From the NCBI RefSeq assembly GCF_900108555.1, contig NZ_FNWV01000001.1:386973-450972 (forward strand): a stretch of 64,000 bases of DNA. The letters run 5' to 3'. Both the position numbers and the translations under genes were made by a program. Every line of letters starts with the position of its first letter. The first letter of the stretch is position 1. Shown in pieces: positions 43,548 through 53,192 of the stretch. Under the pieces are notes generated by a model. That model was not told where the DNA came from. It worked only from the letters and a program-made list of their open reading frames with translations, and did no database searches. Origin of the DNA: Ruminococcus flavefaciens. GTDB taxonomy: Bacteria; Bacillota; Clostridia; Oscillospirales; Ruminococcaceae.

Positions 43548-46500
43548 TTACTGAATATCAGCAACGTCCTCCTGGAAATCCACCTGTTCCATTTTAAGGA
43601 GCTTGGATATTCCGTCCTCCTGCATGGTAACACCGTAAAGCACATTTGCTTCTTCCATCGCACTTCTTCTGTGAGTTACGAGAACGAACTGCGTAGTATC
43701 CGTGAATTTTTTCAGATACTGTGCGTATTTCCTTACGTTTACTTCATCAAGAGCCGCGTCGATCTCATCAAGTATACAGAAAGGTGCAGGTCTGAGTTTC
43801 AGAATAGCGAAGTAAATAGCTATGGCAACAAAGGACTGCTCTCCACCTGAAAGTGAGATAAGGTTCTTGATGACCTTTCCGGGAGGCGCAACGCTTATCT
43901 CGATGCCCGATTCAAGTACATTTTCGGGATCGGTGAGTATGAGCTCTGCCTTTCCGCCGCCGAAAAGCTCAACGAATATGCTCTTGAAGTTGGAATTGAT
44001 TATAGCAAAGCTTTCCGAGAAAATCCTGCACATCTCGGCAGTAAGGTCTGTGATTATCTTTTCAAGCTCTGCCTTTGACTTCTGAACATCTGCTATCTGC
44101 TCCGACATAAAGCGGTAACGCTCGGATACTTCCTTATACTCCTCGATAGCGTCAACGTTGACACTTCCGAGAGCGCGTATCTTGTTCTTTATGGTCGTGA
44201 GCTCTGCCTGTGCAGCTATCATGTCATCGATCTTTTCAGCCATAGCAACAGCCTCGGAACGTGTTAGCTCGTAGACTTCCATGAGCTGCCTTATGATATT
44301 ATCCGTATCACGGCACACAGTCTCGCGGCGTTCTTCAAGTCTTGTTACCTCTGCCGAAAGCTTTTCCTTTGAATCGTTTATAGCTTTCAGACCGTTCTGC
44401 ATCTCGTTGACCAGTCTGTTCTGCTCAGTATGAGTTGCGTGACAACGCTGTATCTCTGCATTGTAAGATGCTGTATTGTCCTTGAAATCAGCAAGCTTCT
44501 GTTTCAGCTCTTCTATCTCGTTATTCTTCTGACCGATAAGCTCCTGCTGTCTGAATATCTCCTCTTCATACTGATGAGTACCGTATTTCAGCTCCTCGGC
44601 GCGTCTGTCGATACGAGTTATCTCAAGCTCCTGAGCCTGAACGTCCTTTGCAAGCTCCATGCCTCTGATCTTGAGCTGTGAGAGCTTGTCGGAAAGCTCT
44701 GCTCTCTGCAATCTCAGCTTTTCGCGGATATCCTGTCCCTGAGCAAGCTTTTCCTCGGCAACTCGTATCTCCTCATCGGTGTCGGCAAGTGCCTTTTCTG
44801 AATCAGCGATGTTCTGCTTTGCAGCTTCTATCCTCTGCTCTGTTTCAGCCTTGAGCTTCTCGGAGTTTTCAGACTGTGCGCGGAACTGCTCTTCAAGTGA
44901 AGCAAGGCTGTTCAGCTCTGCTTCAAGGCGAACTCTCTCTGCCTCGCACTTTGTCTGCTCTTCCTTTGCAGCCTCTGTGTCAAATCTGAGCTTTTCAGAC
45001 TCCGCACGGAGCTTCTCTGCCTTTTCACGCAGTACATCACGCTCGTCAGCAAGCTTTGCTATCTCTGCATCAAGGGTATCTATCTCGTTCTTACGGGTGA
45101 TGATACCGCCCGAACGCTGTGCAGAACCACCTGTGAACGAACCGCCTGCGTTTATGACCTGTCCGTCAAGAGTTACTATCCTGAACTTGTAGCCGTACTT
45201 CTTGGCGATAAGAGTAGCTGTGTCGATGTCCTCGGCAATGACTATACGTCCAAGCAATGAGGCTATGATGCCGCTGAACTTCGGATCGTACTTTACTATC
45301 TTGTTGGCATTGGCAACAAATCCCTCGCAGTTTTCAAGTCCCTGCTCTTTGAGCTCATAGCCCTTTACAGAGGTTATGGGCAGGAATGTTGCACGGCCTG
45401 CTTTCTGCTCTTTAAGGAAGCGTATGCAGCGTTTTGCGATATCTTCGTTTTCAACGATGATATTCTGCATAGCTCCGCCCAGTGCTGTTTCAACAGCCAC
45501 TGCGTACTCGGGCTCAACGCTTATATTCTGTGCCACAGTTCCGAAGATACCGCCGATACGTCCCTGCTTTGAAGCTTTCAGCACCTGCTTGACGCTTCCT
45601 GCAAAGCCTTCCATGTTGTTTTCGAGATCGGTAAGTATCTTTCGTCTCTGCTGCTTGTCTTTCAGTTCATAGAGTGCGCGTTCAAAGTCGTTTTTCGCCT
45701 GCTCGAAGCCCTCTCTGCGCGACTTGAAAAGTCTTTCAAGTCCGCTGAGCCTGTTGCGTATCTCCTCGGCTTTCGCCTTGTTCTTTTCAGCTTCTGCCTT
45801 TACGCTTTCGGTCTGCGCTTCGTACTCTTTCAGCTTCTGACCAAGGTCGCCGCTGCTCTCACGGAGCTCGGCAAGCCTTGCAGTCTGCTCGGCTACGGTC
45901 TGCTTTGAGGACTCTATTGCAAAGCGGTATTCGCTCTGCCTGATGTAAAGTCCGTTTATCTCGCTGCCTGCCTTATCAACGGAATCGCCAAGCTTTGAGC
46001 TTTCGCTCTCAGCCCTGCGGAAGCTTTCCTCGGCTTCCTTTATCTCATCTTCCATTGCCTTTTTCTGAGCTTCAAGCTCGGCAAGCTTATCGGCAGCTGC
46101 CTTACGCTCGTTTTCAAGAGCTTTTTTAGCTTCCTCGGCATTGTCTATGTTCTTCTGAGCAGCTTCAACTGCCTCATTACAGTGCTTGATATCGTTTTCG
46201 AGAACGGCTATGCCCGACTTCATTTCCGAAGCCGTCTGCTCCTCTTCCAGCATTTTGCGGCGGAGCTCATCGGCGCGCATGGTGCTTTCCTGCATCTTGC
46301 GTATACCGTCTGCTATTTTCTGCTCCTCACGCTGAATGTCGTTTTCAACGTTCTCGTACTCGTTCTTGCTGACGAGTATCTTGCTTTCCAGTTCGTCAAG
46401 CTTTACCTTCATCTCGTCAAGCTTTGTCACCCAGACGGATATTTCAAGCTTTTTGCGCTCTTCCGCAAGCTTTATGAACTTCTCTGCCTTCTGCGACTGT

Positions 46501-47120
46501 ATACGCAGCGGTTCTACTCTGCCTTCAAGCTCGGTGAGTATATCCGTCAGACGAAGCAGGTTTTCCTGTGCGGCTGTGAGCTTTCGCTCAGCTTCAAGCT
46601 TCTTGTATCTGAACTTTGAGATACCTGCCGCTTCTTCAAAAATATCACGGCGTTCAGAGCTTTTTGCACCTACTATCTCGGCAATTCGTCCCTGTCCGAT
46701 TATGGAGTAGCCGTCACGTCCCAGACCTGTATCCATGAAAAGCTCGTTGATGTCCTTCAATCGGCAGGACTTTCCGTTGATAAGGTACTCGCTCTCGCCG
46801 CTTCGGTAAAGCTTACGTGTTACCGCAACTTCATCACCGATATCGGGGAGAGTATTGTCGGAATTGTCTATATTCAGCGTAACTGCGGCAAATCCCATAG
46901 GCTTTCGCGCAACAGTACCCGAGAAGATAACATCTTCCATTTTATTTCCGCGGAGAGTCTTTGTTGACTGTTCACCAAGTACCCAGCGTACAGAGTCACC
47001 GATATTGCTCTTGCCGCTTCCGTTAGGTCCGACAACTGCGGTAAGTCCCTTGTCAAAGGTAAGGCTTATTTTGTCAGGAAAGGACTTAAAGCCCTGTATT
47101 TCAAGTGATTTCAGGTACAT
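43548..47120 (-). CDS. smc: Chromosome segregation ATPase SMC
   Basis: 1190 aa, full-length. N-terminal Walker A GPNGSGKSNI (about 32-41), long coiled coils (about 170-500 and 680-1020), a hinge (about 515-640, with GGSFTGGS Gly-rich element), and C-terminal ABC signature LSGGEQSFVA with Walker B CILDEIDAALDE. Condenses and organises the nucleoid with ScpA/ScpB. Located between the radical SAM gene (4 bp) and ftsY, as in Bacillus. Confidence 0.98.
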   Translation of the reverse strand: MYLKSLEIQGFKSFPDKISLTFDKGLTAVVGPNGSGKSNIGDSVRWVLGEQSTKTLRGNKMEDVIFSGTVARKPMGFAAVTLNIDNSDNTLPDIGDEVAVTRKLYRSGESEYLINGKSCRLKDINELFMDTGLGRDGYSIIGQGRIAEIVGAKSSERRDIFEEAAGISKFRYKKLEAERKLTAAQENLLRLTDILTELEGRVEPLRIQSQKAEKFIKLAEERKKLEISVWVTKLDEMKVKLDELESKILVSKNEYENVENDIQREEQKIADGIRKMQESTMRADELRRKMLEEEQTASEMKSGIAVLENDIKHCNEAVEAAQKNIDNAEEAKKALENERKAAADKLAELEAQKKAMEDEIKEAEESFRRAESESSKLGDSVDKAGSEINGLYIRQSEYRFAIESSKQTVAEQTARLAELRESSGDLGQKLKEYEAQTESVKAEAEKNKAKAEEIRNRLSGLERLFKSRREGFEQAKNDFERALYELKDKQQRRKILTDLENNMEGFAGSVKQVLKASKQGRIGGIFGTVAQNISVEPEYAVAVETALGGAMQNIIVENEDIAKRCIRFLKEQKAGRATFLPITSVKGYELKEQGLENCEGFVANANKIVKYDPKFSGIIASLLGRIVIAEDIDTATLIAKKYGYKFRIVTLDGQVINAGGSFTGGSAQRSGGIITRKNEIDTLDAEIAKLADERDVLREKAEKLRAESEKLRFDTEAAKEEQTKCEAERVRLEAELNSLASLEEQFRAQSENSEKLKAETEQRIEAAKQNIADSEKALADTDEEIRVAEEKLAQGQDIREKLRLQRAELSDKLSQLKIRGMELAKDVQAQELEITRIDRRAEELKYGTHQYEEEIFRQQELIGQKNNEIEELKQKLADFKDNTASYNAEIQRCHATHTEQNRLVNEMQNGLKAINDSKEKLSAEVTRLEERRETVCRDTDNIIRQLMEVYELTRSEAVAMAEKIDDMIAAQAELTTIKNKIRALGSVNVDAIEEYKEVSERYRFMSEQIADVQKSKAELEKIITDLTAEMCRIFSESFAIINSNFKSIFVELFGGGKAELILTDPENVLESGIEISVAPPGKVIKNLISLSGGEQSFVAIAIYFAILKLRPAPFCILDEIDAALDEVNVRKYAQYLKKFTDTTQFVLVTHRRSAMEEANVLYGVTMQEDGISKLLKMEQVDFQEDVADIQ

Positions 47121-47124
47121 TCAT

Positions 47125-48108
47125 TCACCGCCGTTCGATAATTTCAATTTTGTCATCGGCTGAGGGAACTATCTTCACCTCCACGCCTTTTGACTTCATA
47201 TATGTAATATTGCTTTTTTTATGTCCGACCGCCCTGCTAATATCCCTTGCAGGTACGGCGATACGGATATATCCGCAGTTCTCTGCGAATGCTTCTATCT
47301 TTTTAAGGTATATCCTGCTCTCGCACAGTTCGCGGAAAGCAGGGTGATAATAGCCTGCCACCATGTCATGCTCCACAAATTCCGATGCATGAAGTCCGCA
47401 TTTTATTACCCTAATGCCGTTTTTCTCAAACTTTTCAAGAAGCTCCGCACACATCCCCACCATATCATCAAGGGGCATCATTCTGTATTCGCCCCTGCGG
47501 TAATAATCCGCAAGCTTTGTGCCGTCAAGGACTACCACAGGATATATCCTGACAGTATCGGGACAAATGCCGATTATTGCATCTGCTGTGGCAATATCGC
47601 TTTCACGGGAGCTTTTATACAGTCCCGTCATCATCTGCAAGCCCAGCTCAAAGCCGTGTGCCTTTATAAGCCTGCCTGCTTTAGCAACGTCCTGCGCACT
47701 GTGTCCGCGCTCGTTTGCTTCAAGGACTGTATCGTCCATTGACTGCGCCCCAAGCTCTATAGCGGTAACGCCGTACTTTTTCAGTATCTCAAGCACCTCA
47801 TCACTGATACAGTCGGGACGGGTAGAACAGCGTATGCCGCTGAATTTTCCCTCGCCTACGAACTCAGATGCCGCTGTGAGAAGCTCGATCATATAATCAC
47901 GGGGAACAGCTGTAAAGCTGCCGCCGAAAAAAGCTATCTCAGTATTCTCGGGCTCTCTGACCTCGCTCAGTGCCTTTGAGCATATCTCCCTGACTTCGTC
48001 TCCGTCGGGAGCGTGCTGTGCGCCGCTTATGGTGCGCTGATCGCAGAAGCTGCACTGATGAGGACAGCCGATATGTGGGATAAAAACGGATATGTTACTG
48101 TGCTTCAT
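47125..48108 (-). CDS. Elp3-like radical SAM protein
   Basis: 327 aa from ATG 48108, inside the end of rnc. Radical SAM cluster C-x3-C-x2-C in CPHQCSFC (about 15-22), FFGGSFTAV, and the Elp3-type STRPDCIS and ELGAQSMDD motifs. The protein is Elp3-related but lacks an acetyltransferase domain; some relatives modify tRNA or act as YhcC-type proteins, so the substrate is unknown. Lies between rnc and smc, as in many Clostridia. Confidence 0.88.
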   Translation of the reverse strand: MKHSNISVFIPHIGCPHQCSFCDQRTISGAQHAPDGDEVREICSKALSEVREPENTEIAFFGGSFTAVPRDYMIELLTAASEFVGEGKFSGIRCSTRPDCISDEVLEILKKYGVTAIELGAQSMDDTVLEANERGHSAQDVAKAGRLIKAHGFELGLQMMTGLYKSSRESDIATADAIIGICPDTVRIYPVVVLDGTKLADYYRRGEYRMMPLDDMVGMCAELLEKFEKNGIRVIKCGLHASEFVEHDMVAGYYHPAFRELCESRIYLKKIEAFAENCGYIRIAVPARDISRAVGHKKSNITYMKSKGVEVKIVPSADDKIEIIERR

Positions 48109-48784
48109 AGCCCATAAGTTCGAGAGCTTCCTTTGCCGCAAGCTGCTCGGCTTCCTTCTTGCTCTTGCCCTTTCCCTTGCCTATGACCTGATCGTTAAGA
48201 CATACCTCGACTACAAAACGCTTGTTGTGATCGGGACCTTCCTCGCCGATAAGTACGTATTCTACCTTTTCCTCGGGATTTTTCTGGACTATCTCCTGCA
48301 AAACCGTCTTGAAATCGTTGAAAACAGGCTTCTTTGCATGACGTATGTCCTTTGGCATGAAGCGGAGTATATGATTCGCCGCAGGCTCCATACCGCCGTC
48401 AAGGTATATGGCAGCGATAACTGCTTCAAAAGCGTCTGCAAGTATGGAAGGACGCTCTCTGCCGCCTGTATTCTCCTCGCCTTTGCCAAGGCGGAGGAAA
48501 GTGCCGAGTTCTATCTGCTGTGCAAAGATATGGAGAGACTTTTCACATACAAGTGAAGCCCTCATTTTTGTAAGCTCTCCCTCGGCAACGTTGAGGTTCT
48601 TGTAAAGGAAATCCGACACAACGATAGAAAGTACGCTGTCACCGAGAAATTCCAGTCTCTCATTGCTGCCGCTGGGCATCTTCTTTTCGTTTGCGTATGA
48701 TGAGTGAGACAGTGCCTGTTTCAGCAGCTGTATATTTTTGAATTTATAGCCTATTATTTCCTCAAATCTTTCTAAATTTTCCAT
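48095..48784 (-). CDS. rnc: Ribonuclease III
   Basis: 229 aa. RNase III signature NERLEFLGDSVL (about 41-52), a second acidic site DAFEAVIAAIYLD (about 117-129), and a C-terminal dsRNA-binding domain (about 160-228) ending with GKGKSKKEAEQLAAKEAL. Processes rRNA and regulatory dsRNA. AAGGAG precedes ATG 48784, 4 bp after plsX. The acpP gene usually found between plsX and rnc is absent. Confidence 0.98.
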   Translation of the reverse strand: MENLERFEEIIGYKFKNIQLLKQALSHSSYANEKKMPSGSNERLEFLGDSVLSIVVSDFLYKNLNVAEGELTKMRASLVCEKSLHIFAQQIELGTFLRLGKGEENTGGRERPSILADAFEAVIAAIYLDGGMEPAANHILRFMPKDIRHAKKPVFNDFKTVLQEIVQKNPEEKVEYVLIGEEGPDHNKRFVVEVCLNDQVIGKGKGKSKKEAEQLAAKEALELMGYEAQ

Positions 48785-48788
48785 TATA

Positions 48789-49805
48789 TCACTCCTTGTC
48801 CGCAGAAGCTGTGCGAGCTACATAGCTCTCTATAACTCCTGCGACATCGCCCTCGACACAACGCTTTGCCTGTCTTACCGCATTGAAGAACGCTGTACCG
48901 TCAGAGCTTCCGTGTGCTTTTATTACGGGCTTCTTCACACCTAAAAGTGCTGAGCCGCCGACCTCCTTGTAATCCATCTGCTTGCGGAATGTCTTTATTT
49001 TGCCAATTGAAAGTATTGCACCGATCTTTCCTGCGCCCGAGAATATCCACTTCATCTTCTTGGCAAAGAAGCTTCCCATGCCCTCATAGAGCTTGAGCGC
49101 GATATTTCCCGTAAAGCCGTCAGTAACTACTACCTGTACATTTCCCTTTGTCATCTCTCTTGCTTCGATATTTCCTGCAAAGTTAAGACCGCTTTTTTCA
49201 AGGAGCTTATATGCTTCTATTTCAAGGTCTCTGCCCTTTGTCTCCTCAGAGCCTATATTGAGCAGTCCTACCTTCGGGTTCTTTATGCCCATGACTTTTT
49301 CCATATATGCACTGCCCATTACTGCAAACTGTACCAGCATCTCGGGGCGGCATTCGGTATTTGCTCCTGCGTCGATAAGTACGAAATTGCCCTTATCTCC
49401 TGGAAGTACAGGTGAAGGTGCTATCCGCTTAATGCCTTTGATACGCTTGACGATGAAGGTCGCTCCCATTACAAGTGCTCCTGTGCTTCCTGCGGATACA
49501 AAGGCATCGCCCTTTCCCTCTGCAAGCAAGCTCAGACCAACTGCCATTGAGGAGTTTTTTCCTGATTTGATTATCTCCTTCGGCTCTTCATGTATATCAA
49601 AAACATCATCGGTATGAACTATTTCTATTCCACCCAGACTTATGCCGTTTTTCTCGGCACAAGCCCTTATTTCTTTTTCGCGTCCTGTGAGTGTTATCTT
49701 CACTCCAAGCTCGCGGACTGCTCTTTCACAGCCCTTTATTACTTCAAGAGGAGCGTTGTCTCCTCCGAATGCATCAACTATTACATTTACCGCCAATTCT
49801 TTCAA
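48789..49805 (-). CDS. plsX: Phosphate acyltransferase PlsX
   Basis: About 338 aa. Makes acyl-phosphate from acyl-ACP for phospholipid synthesis. Diagnostic segments: DAFGGDNAP near the N-terminus, GSTGALVMGA, IDAGAN and the DGFTGNIALK region. No ATG is available; TTG 49805 (3 bases after GGAG) or TTG 49796 are the possible starts. It overlaps trmFO by 32 bp. Confidence 0.94.
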   Translation of the reverse strand: MKELAVNVIVDAFGGDNAPLEVIKGCERAVRELGVKITLTGREKEIRACAEKNGISLGGIEIVHTDDVFDIHEEPKEIIKSGKNSSMAVGLSLLAEGKGDAFVSAGSTGALVMGATFIVKRIKGIKRIAPSPVLPGDKGNFVLIDAGANTECRPEMLVQFAVMGSAYMEKVMGIKNPKVGLLNIGSEETKGRDLEIEAYKLLEKSGLNFAGNIEAREMTKGNVQVVVTDGFTGNIALKLYEGMGSFFAKKMKWIFSGAGKIGAILSIGKIKTFRKQMDYKEVGGSALLGVKKPVIKAHGSSDGTAFFNAVRQAKRCVEGDVAGVIESYVARTASADKE

Positions 49806-51102
49806 GCTCTCCTCTCAGCGAATTTACAGCGCGCTGTGCATATGCACCGTAGCGTTCCTTTTTGTCCTTTATCCTTACGCCAATATCGGGAAGTATCCCC
49901 ATATTAGCTCCCATTGGCTGGAAATTCCCGCTGTTGAAAGGATCACTGACATAGTGCGAAAGTGCTCCTGTCATGGTATCCGGCGGAAGCTTTACAGGCT
50001 CAAGTCCTTTCAGCCTGCGTGATGCAGCGATACCTGCTATAAGTCCGCTGGCTGCACTTTCCATATATCCCTCGACTCCTGTTATCTGTCCTGCAAAGAA
50101 TATCTCGGGACGGCTTCTCATTGAGAAATCGGAGTTGAGAAGCTCTGGGCTGTTTATGAATGTGTTCCTGTGCATTACACCATAGCGCATGAACTCGGCA
50201 TTTTCAAGCCCCGGTATCATTGAGAATACTCTCTTCTGCTCGCCGAATTTGAGGTTTGTCTGAAAGCCCACAAGGTTGAAAAGTGTTCCCTCACGGTTCT
50301 CTTTTCTCAGCTGTACAACAGCGTATGGTCTCCTGCCTGTACGCGGATCATCTATGCCCACAGGCTTCATAGGTCCGAAGCGCATAGTGTCAACTCCGCG
50401 TGAAGCAAGCTCCTCGATAGGCATACAGCCCTCGTATACACTGAACGGGTGTGTCTCAAAGTCCTTGAGCTGTACCTTTTCCGCATTTATAAGAGCTTCG
50501 TGGAAAGCAAGGTATTCCTCCTTGTTCATTGGACAGTTAACATAGTCCGCATCGCCTCTGTCATAGCGTGAAGCGTAAAATGCTCTTTCCATATTTATGG
50601 TATCAGCCGTAACGATAGGAGCAGCTGCATCATAGAAGCTGAGTCCCTCGCCGCAGAGTCCGCGGATAATATCAGCCATAGCTCCCTGTGTAAGAGGTCC
50701 TGTAGCGATGATAGTCATTCCCTCAGGAAGCTCTGTGACCTCGCCGCCAATGACCTCGATAAGAGGGTGGGACTTTATCTTTGCCGTAACTGCGTCCGAG
50801 AACTTCTCACGGTCTACAGCCAGTGCGCCGCCTGCTTCTACGGAATTCTCCTTTGCGCAGGGCACTGTCAGCGAGCCGAGAAGCTCCATTTCGTATTTGA
50901 GCAGTCCCGCAGCCGATTCAAGCCTTGCAGCTTTAAGCGAATTCGAGCATACAAGCTCCGCAAAGCCGCTGTACTTATGAGCAGGAGAATACTTCTCGGG
51001 CTTCATCTCATAAAGACGCACCCTTATCCCTGCTTCCGCCACAGCCCATGCCGCTTCACAGCCTGCAAGTCCTGCACCTATAACGTTAACGATATCGTTC
51101 AT
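49774..51102 (-). CDS. trmFO: Folate-dependent tRNA (uracil-54-C5)-methyltransferase TrmFO
   Basis: 442 aa flavoprotein that methylates U54 of tRNA using methylenetetrahydrofolate. Dinucleotide-binding loop VIGAGLAGCEAAWAVAEAG, CSNSLKA (active-site Cys region, about 53), NCPMNKEEY (second Cys) and the FFAGQITGVEGYMESAASG FAD motif. ATG 51102 overlaps the topA stop (ATGA). This TopA-TrmFO order is usual in Firmicutes. Confidence 0.97.
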   Translation of the reverse strand: MNDIVNVIGAGLAGCEAAWAVAEAGIRVRLYEMKPEKYSPAHKYSGFAELVCSNSLKAARLESAAGLLKYEMELLGSLTVPCAKENSVEAGGALAVDREKFSDAVTAKIKSHPLIEVIGGEVTELPEGMTIIATGPLTQGAMADIIRGLCGEGLSFYDAAAPIVTADTINMERAFYASRYDRGDADYVNCPMNKEEYLAFHEALINAEKVQLKDFETHPFSVYEGCMPIEELASRGVDTMRFGPMKPVGIDDPRTGRRPYAVVQLRKENREGTLFNLVGFQTNLKFGEQKRVFSMIPGLENAEFMRYGVMHRNTFINSPELLNSDFSMRSRPEIFFAGQITGVEGYMESAASGLIAGIAASRRLKGLEPVKLPPDTMTGALSHYVSDPFNSGNFQPMGANMGILPDIGVRIKDKKERYGAYAQRAVNSLRGELERIGGKCNS

Positions 51103-53180
51103 TTTTTAAGCTCTCTTTCATAGTCGCAGCCGTCATTCTCGCATACCAGCTTGCCAGACTTGCCGCCCTTCATAAACAGAGTCTTACCGCACTGCGGGCA
51201 TATCTCCTTAGTAGGCACGTTCCATGTCATAAAGCTGCAATCGGGGAAGCCCTCGCAGCCATAGAAGCTTCTGCCCTTCTTAGACTTTTTCAGCAGCATC
51301 TTCTTTCCGCATCTCGGACAAGTTCCGTCAGCCTCTGTAACTATCTTCTTTGTGTTCTTGCACTCGGGGAATCCCGGACAGGCAAGGAATTTACCGTACT
51401 TGCTGTACTTTATTACCATATTTCTGCCGCAAAGCTCGCAGACAACGTCGGTCTCTTCATCGGGAACTTTCACACGCTTGCCGTCCATAGCTTCTTCAGC
51501 CTTTTTCAGAGTCTTTGAGAAGTCATCGTAAAACTCATGTAGGGTGCTTACCCAGTTCTTTGAGCCGTGCTCGACTTCATCGAGGTTGTTTTCCATTTCC
51601 GCTGTGAATTTAGCGTCAACTATCTTCTTGAAGTGGTCCTTCATAAGCTCTGTGATAACTTCGCCCAGATTTGTGGGTTTCAGAGCCTTGCCCTCATGCT
51701 CAACATAGCGGCGTGAGGTTATGGTAGTTATAGTAGGAGCATAGGTACTTGGTCTGCCTATGCCGTTTTCTTCAAGTGCCTTGATGAGCGAAGCTTCCGT
51801 AAAGCGCGGAGGCGGCTGAGTAAAATGCTGATTTCCCGATATGGATTTCAGTTTCAGCTTATCCTCTGCTTTAAGCTCGGGAAGCATCTTCTTGCTGCCC
51901 TCTTCGGCATCGTTCGACTCTACGTAAAGTGCCATAAAGCCGTCGAACTTTACTGAATAGCCCGATGCTCTGAAAGTACAGCCGTTTGCTTCGATATCAG
52001 CAGATACCGTATCAAGGAGAGCATTTGCCATCTGACTTGCGATGAAACGCTCCCATATGAGCTTGTAGAGCTTATACTGGTCGGAGCTGAGACTGCTCTT
52101 TACTCTTTCGGGAGTAAGCTCGGGAGTTGAAGGGCGTATAGCTTCGTGAGCGTCCTGAGCGTTGTTCTTTGTCTTGAAGTTCCTTGGCTCGGGCGGCAGA
52201 TAGTCCTTGCCGTAAACTACTCCGATGTATTCGGCAGCAGCTGCCTTAGCCTCGTCTGATATACGCAGGCTGTCGGTTCTCATATATGTGATAAGACCTA
52301 CTGCACCTACGCCCTCTACGTCAACACCTTCGTAAAGCTCCTGTGCAGCCTTCATGGTACGCTTTGCACTGAAACTGAGCTTACGTGAAGCTTCCTGCTG
52401 GAGTGTCGATGTGATGAAAGGCGGTGCAGGCTGTTTCTTTGTGACGCGCTTTTTTACAGATGTAACTGTATAATCTGCGTTTTCAAGTCTTGCAAGAAGG
52501 TTGTCAGCTTCTGCCTGATTTGGTATCTCAAGCTTTTCGCCGTCAACTGCTACGAGGGCAGCATCGAACACCTTTCTTGATGAAGGTGCTGTGAATTTTG
52601 CATCGATAGACCAGTATTCCTTTGGCACGAAAGCACGTATCTCGTTTTCGCGGTCAACTACAAGACGTACAGCTACAGACTGGACTCTGCCTGCTGAAAG
52701 TCCTCTTTTTACCTTTTTCCAAAGGAACGGACTGAGCTCATATCCCACAAGACGGTCAAGTATACGTCTTGCCTGCTGAGCATTTACAAGGTCTACATCT
52801 ATCTTATGCGGATTGCTCATACCGTTTTTTACGCCTGTCTTGGTGATCTCATTGAAAGCCACACGGTTATCAGCGTTCATATCCAGCTTGAGCATCTGCG
52901 CTATATGCCATGATATGGCTTCTCCCTCACGGTCGGGGTCGGTTGCGAGATATACTTTATCGCACTTCTTTGCGCGCTTTTTAAGCTCCTTGATAACGTC
53001 CTCCTTGCCCTTCATATCGGTATACTGCGGCTTGAAGTCGTTATCCTTGTCAACACCCATTTTTGACTTGGGAAGGTCGCGGACATGGCCCATTGAGGCG
53101 ATAACCTCATAACCCGGTCCGAGATATTTCTGAATGGTTTTCGCCTTTGCAGGCGACTCAACGATGACTAAATCTGACAT
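51099..53180 (-). CDS. topA: DNA topoisomerase I
   Basis: 693 aa type IA topoisomerase that relaxes negative supercoils. TOPRIM domain with SPAKAKTI and DPDREGEAISWH (acidic triad), active-site Tyr in GLITYMRTDS (about 300), and three C-terminal C4 zinc fingers (CELC, CPRC and CPQC; the last ends ...CENDGC). Closely coupled to dprA (12 bp) and trmFO (overlap). Confidence 0.98.
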   Translation of the reverse strand: MSDLVIVESPAKAKTIQKYLGPGYEVIASMGHVRDLPKSKMGVDKDNDFKPQYTDMKGKEDVIKELKKRAKKCDKVYLATDPDREGEAISWHIAQMLKLDMNADNRVAFNEITKTGVKNGMSNPHKIDVDLVNAQQARRILDRLVGYELSPFLWKKVKRGLSAGRVQSVAVRLVVDRENEIRAFVPKEYWSIDAKFTAPSSRKVFDAALVAVDGEKLEIPNQAEADNLLARLENADYTVTSVKKRVTKKQPAPPFITSTLQQEASRKLSFSAKRTMKAAQELYEGVDVEGVGAVGLITYMRTDSLRISDEAKAAAAEYIGVVYGKDYLPPEPRNFKTKNNAQDAHEAIRPSTPELTPERVKSSLSSDQYKLYKLIWERFIASQMANALLDTVSADIEANGCTFRASGYSVKFDGFMALYVESNDAEEGSKKMLPELKAEDKLKLKSISGNQHFTQPPPRFTEASLIKALEENGIGRPSTYAPTITTITSRRYVEHEGKALKPTNLGEVITELMKDHFKKIVDAKFTAEMENNLDEVEHGSKNWVSTLHEFYDDFSKTLKKAEEAMDGKRVKVPDEETDVVCELCGRNMVIKYSKYGKFLACPGFPECKNTKKIVTEADGTCPRCGKKMLLKKSKKGRSFYGCEGFPDCSFMTWNVPTKEICPQCGKTLFMKGGKSGKLVCENDGCDYERELKK

Positions 53181-53192
53181 TGATCTTTCCCC

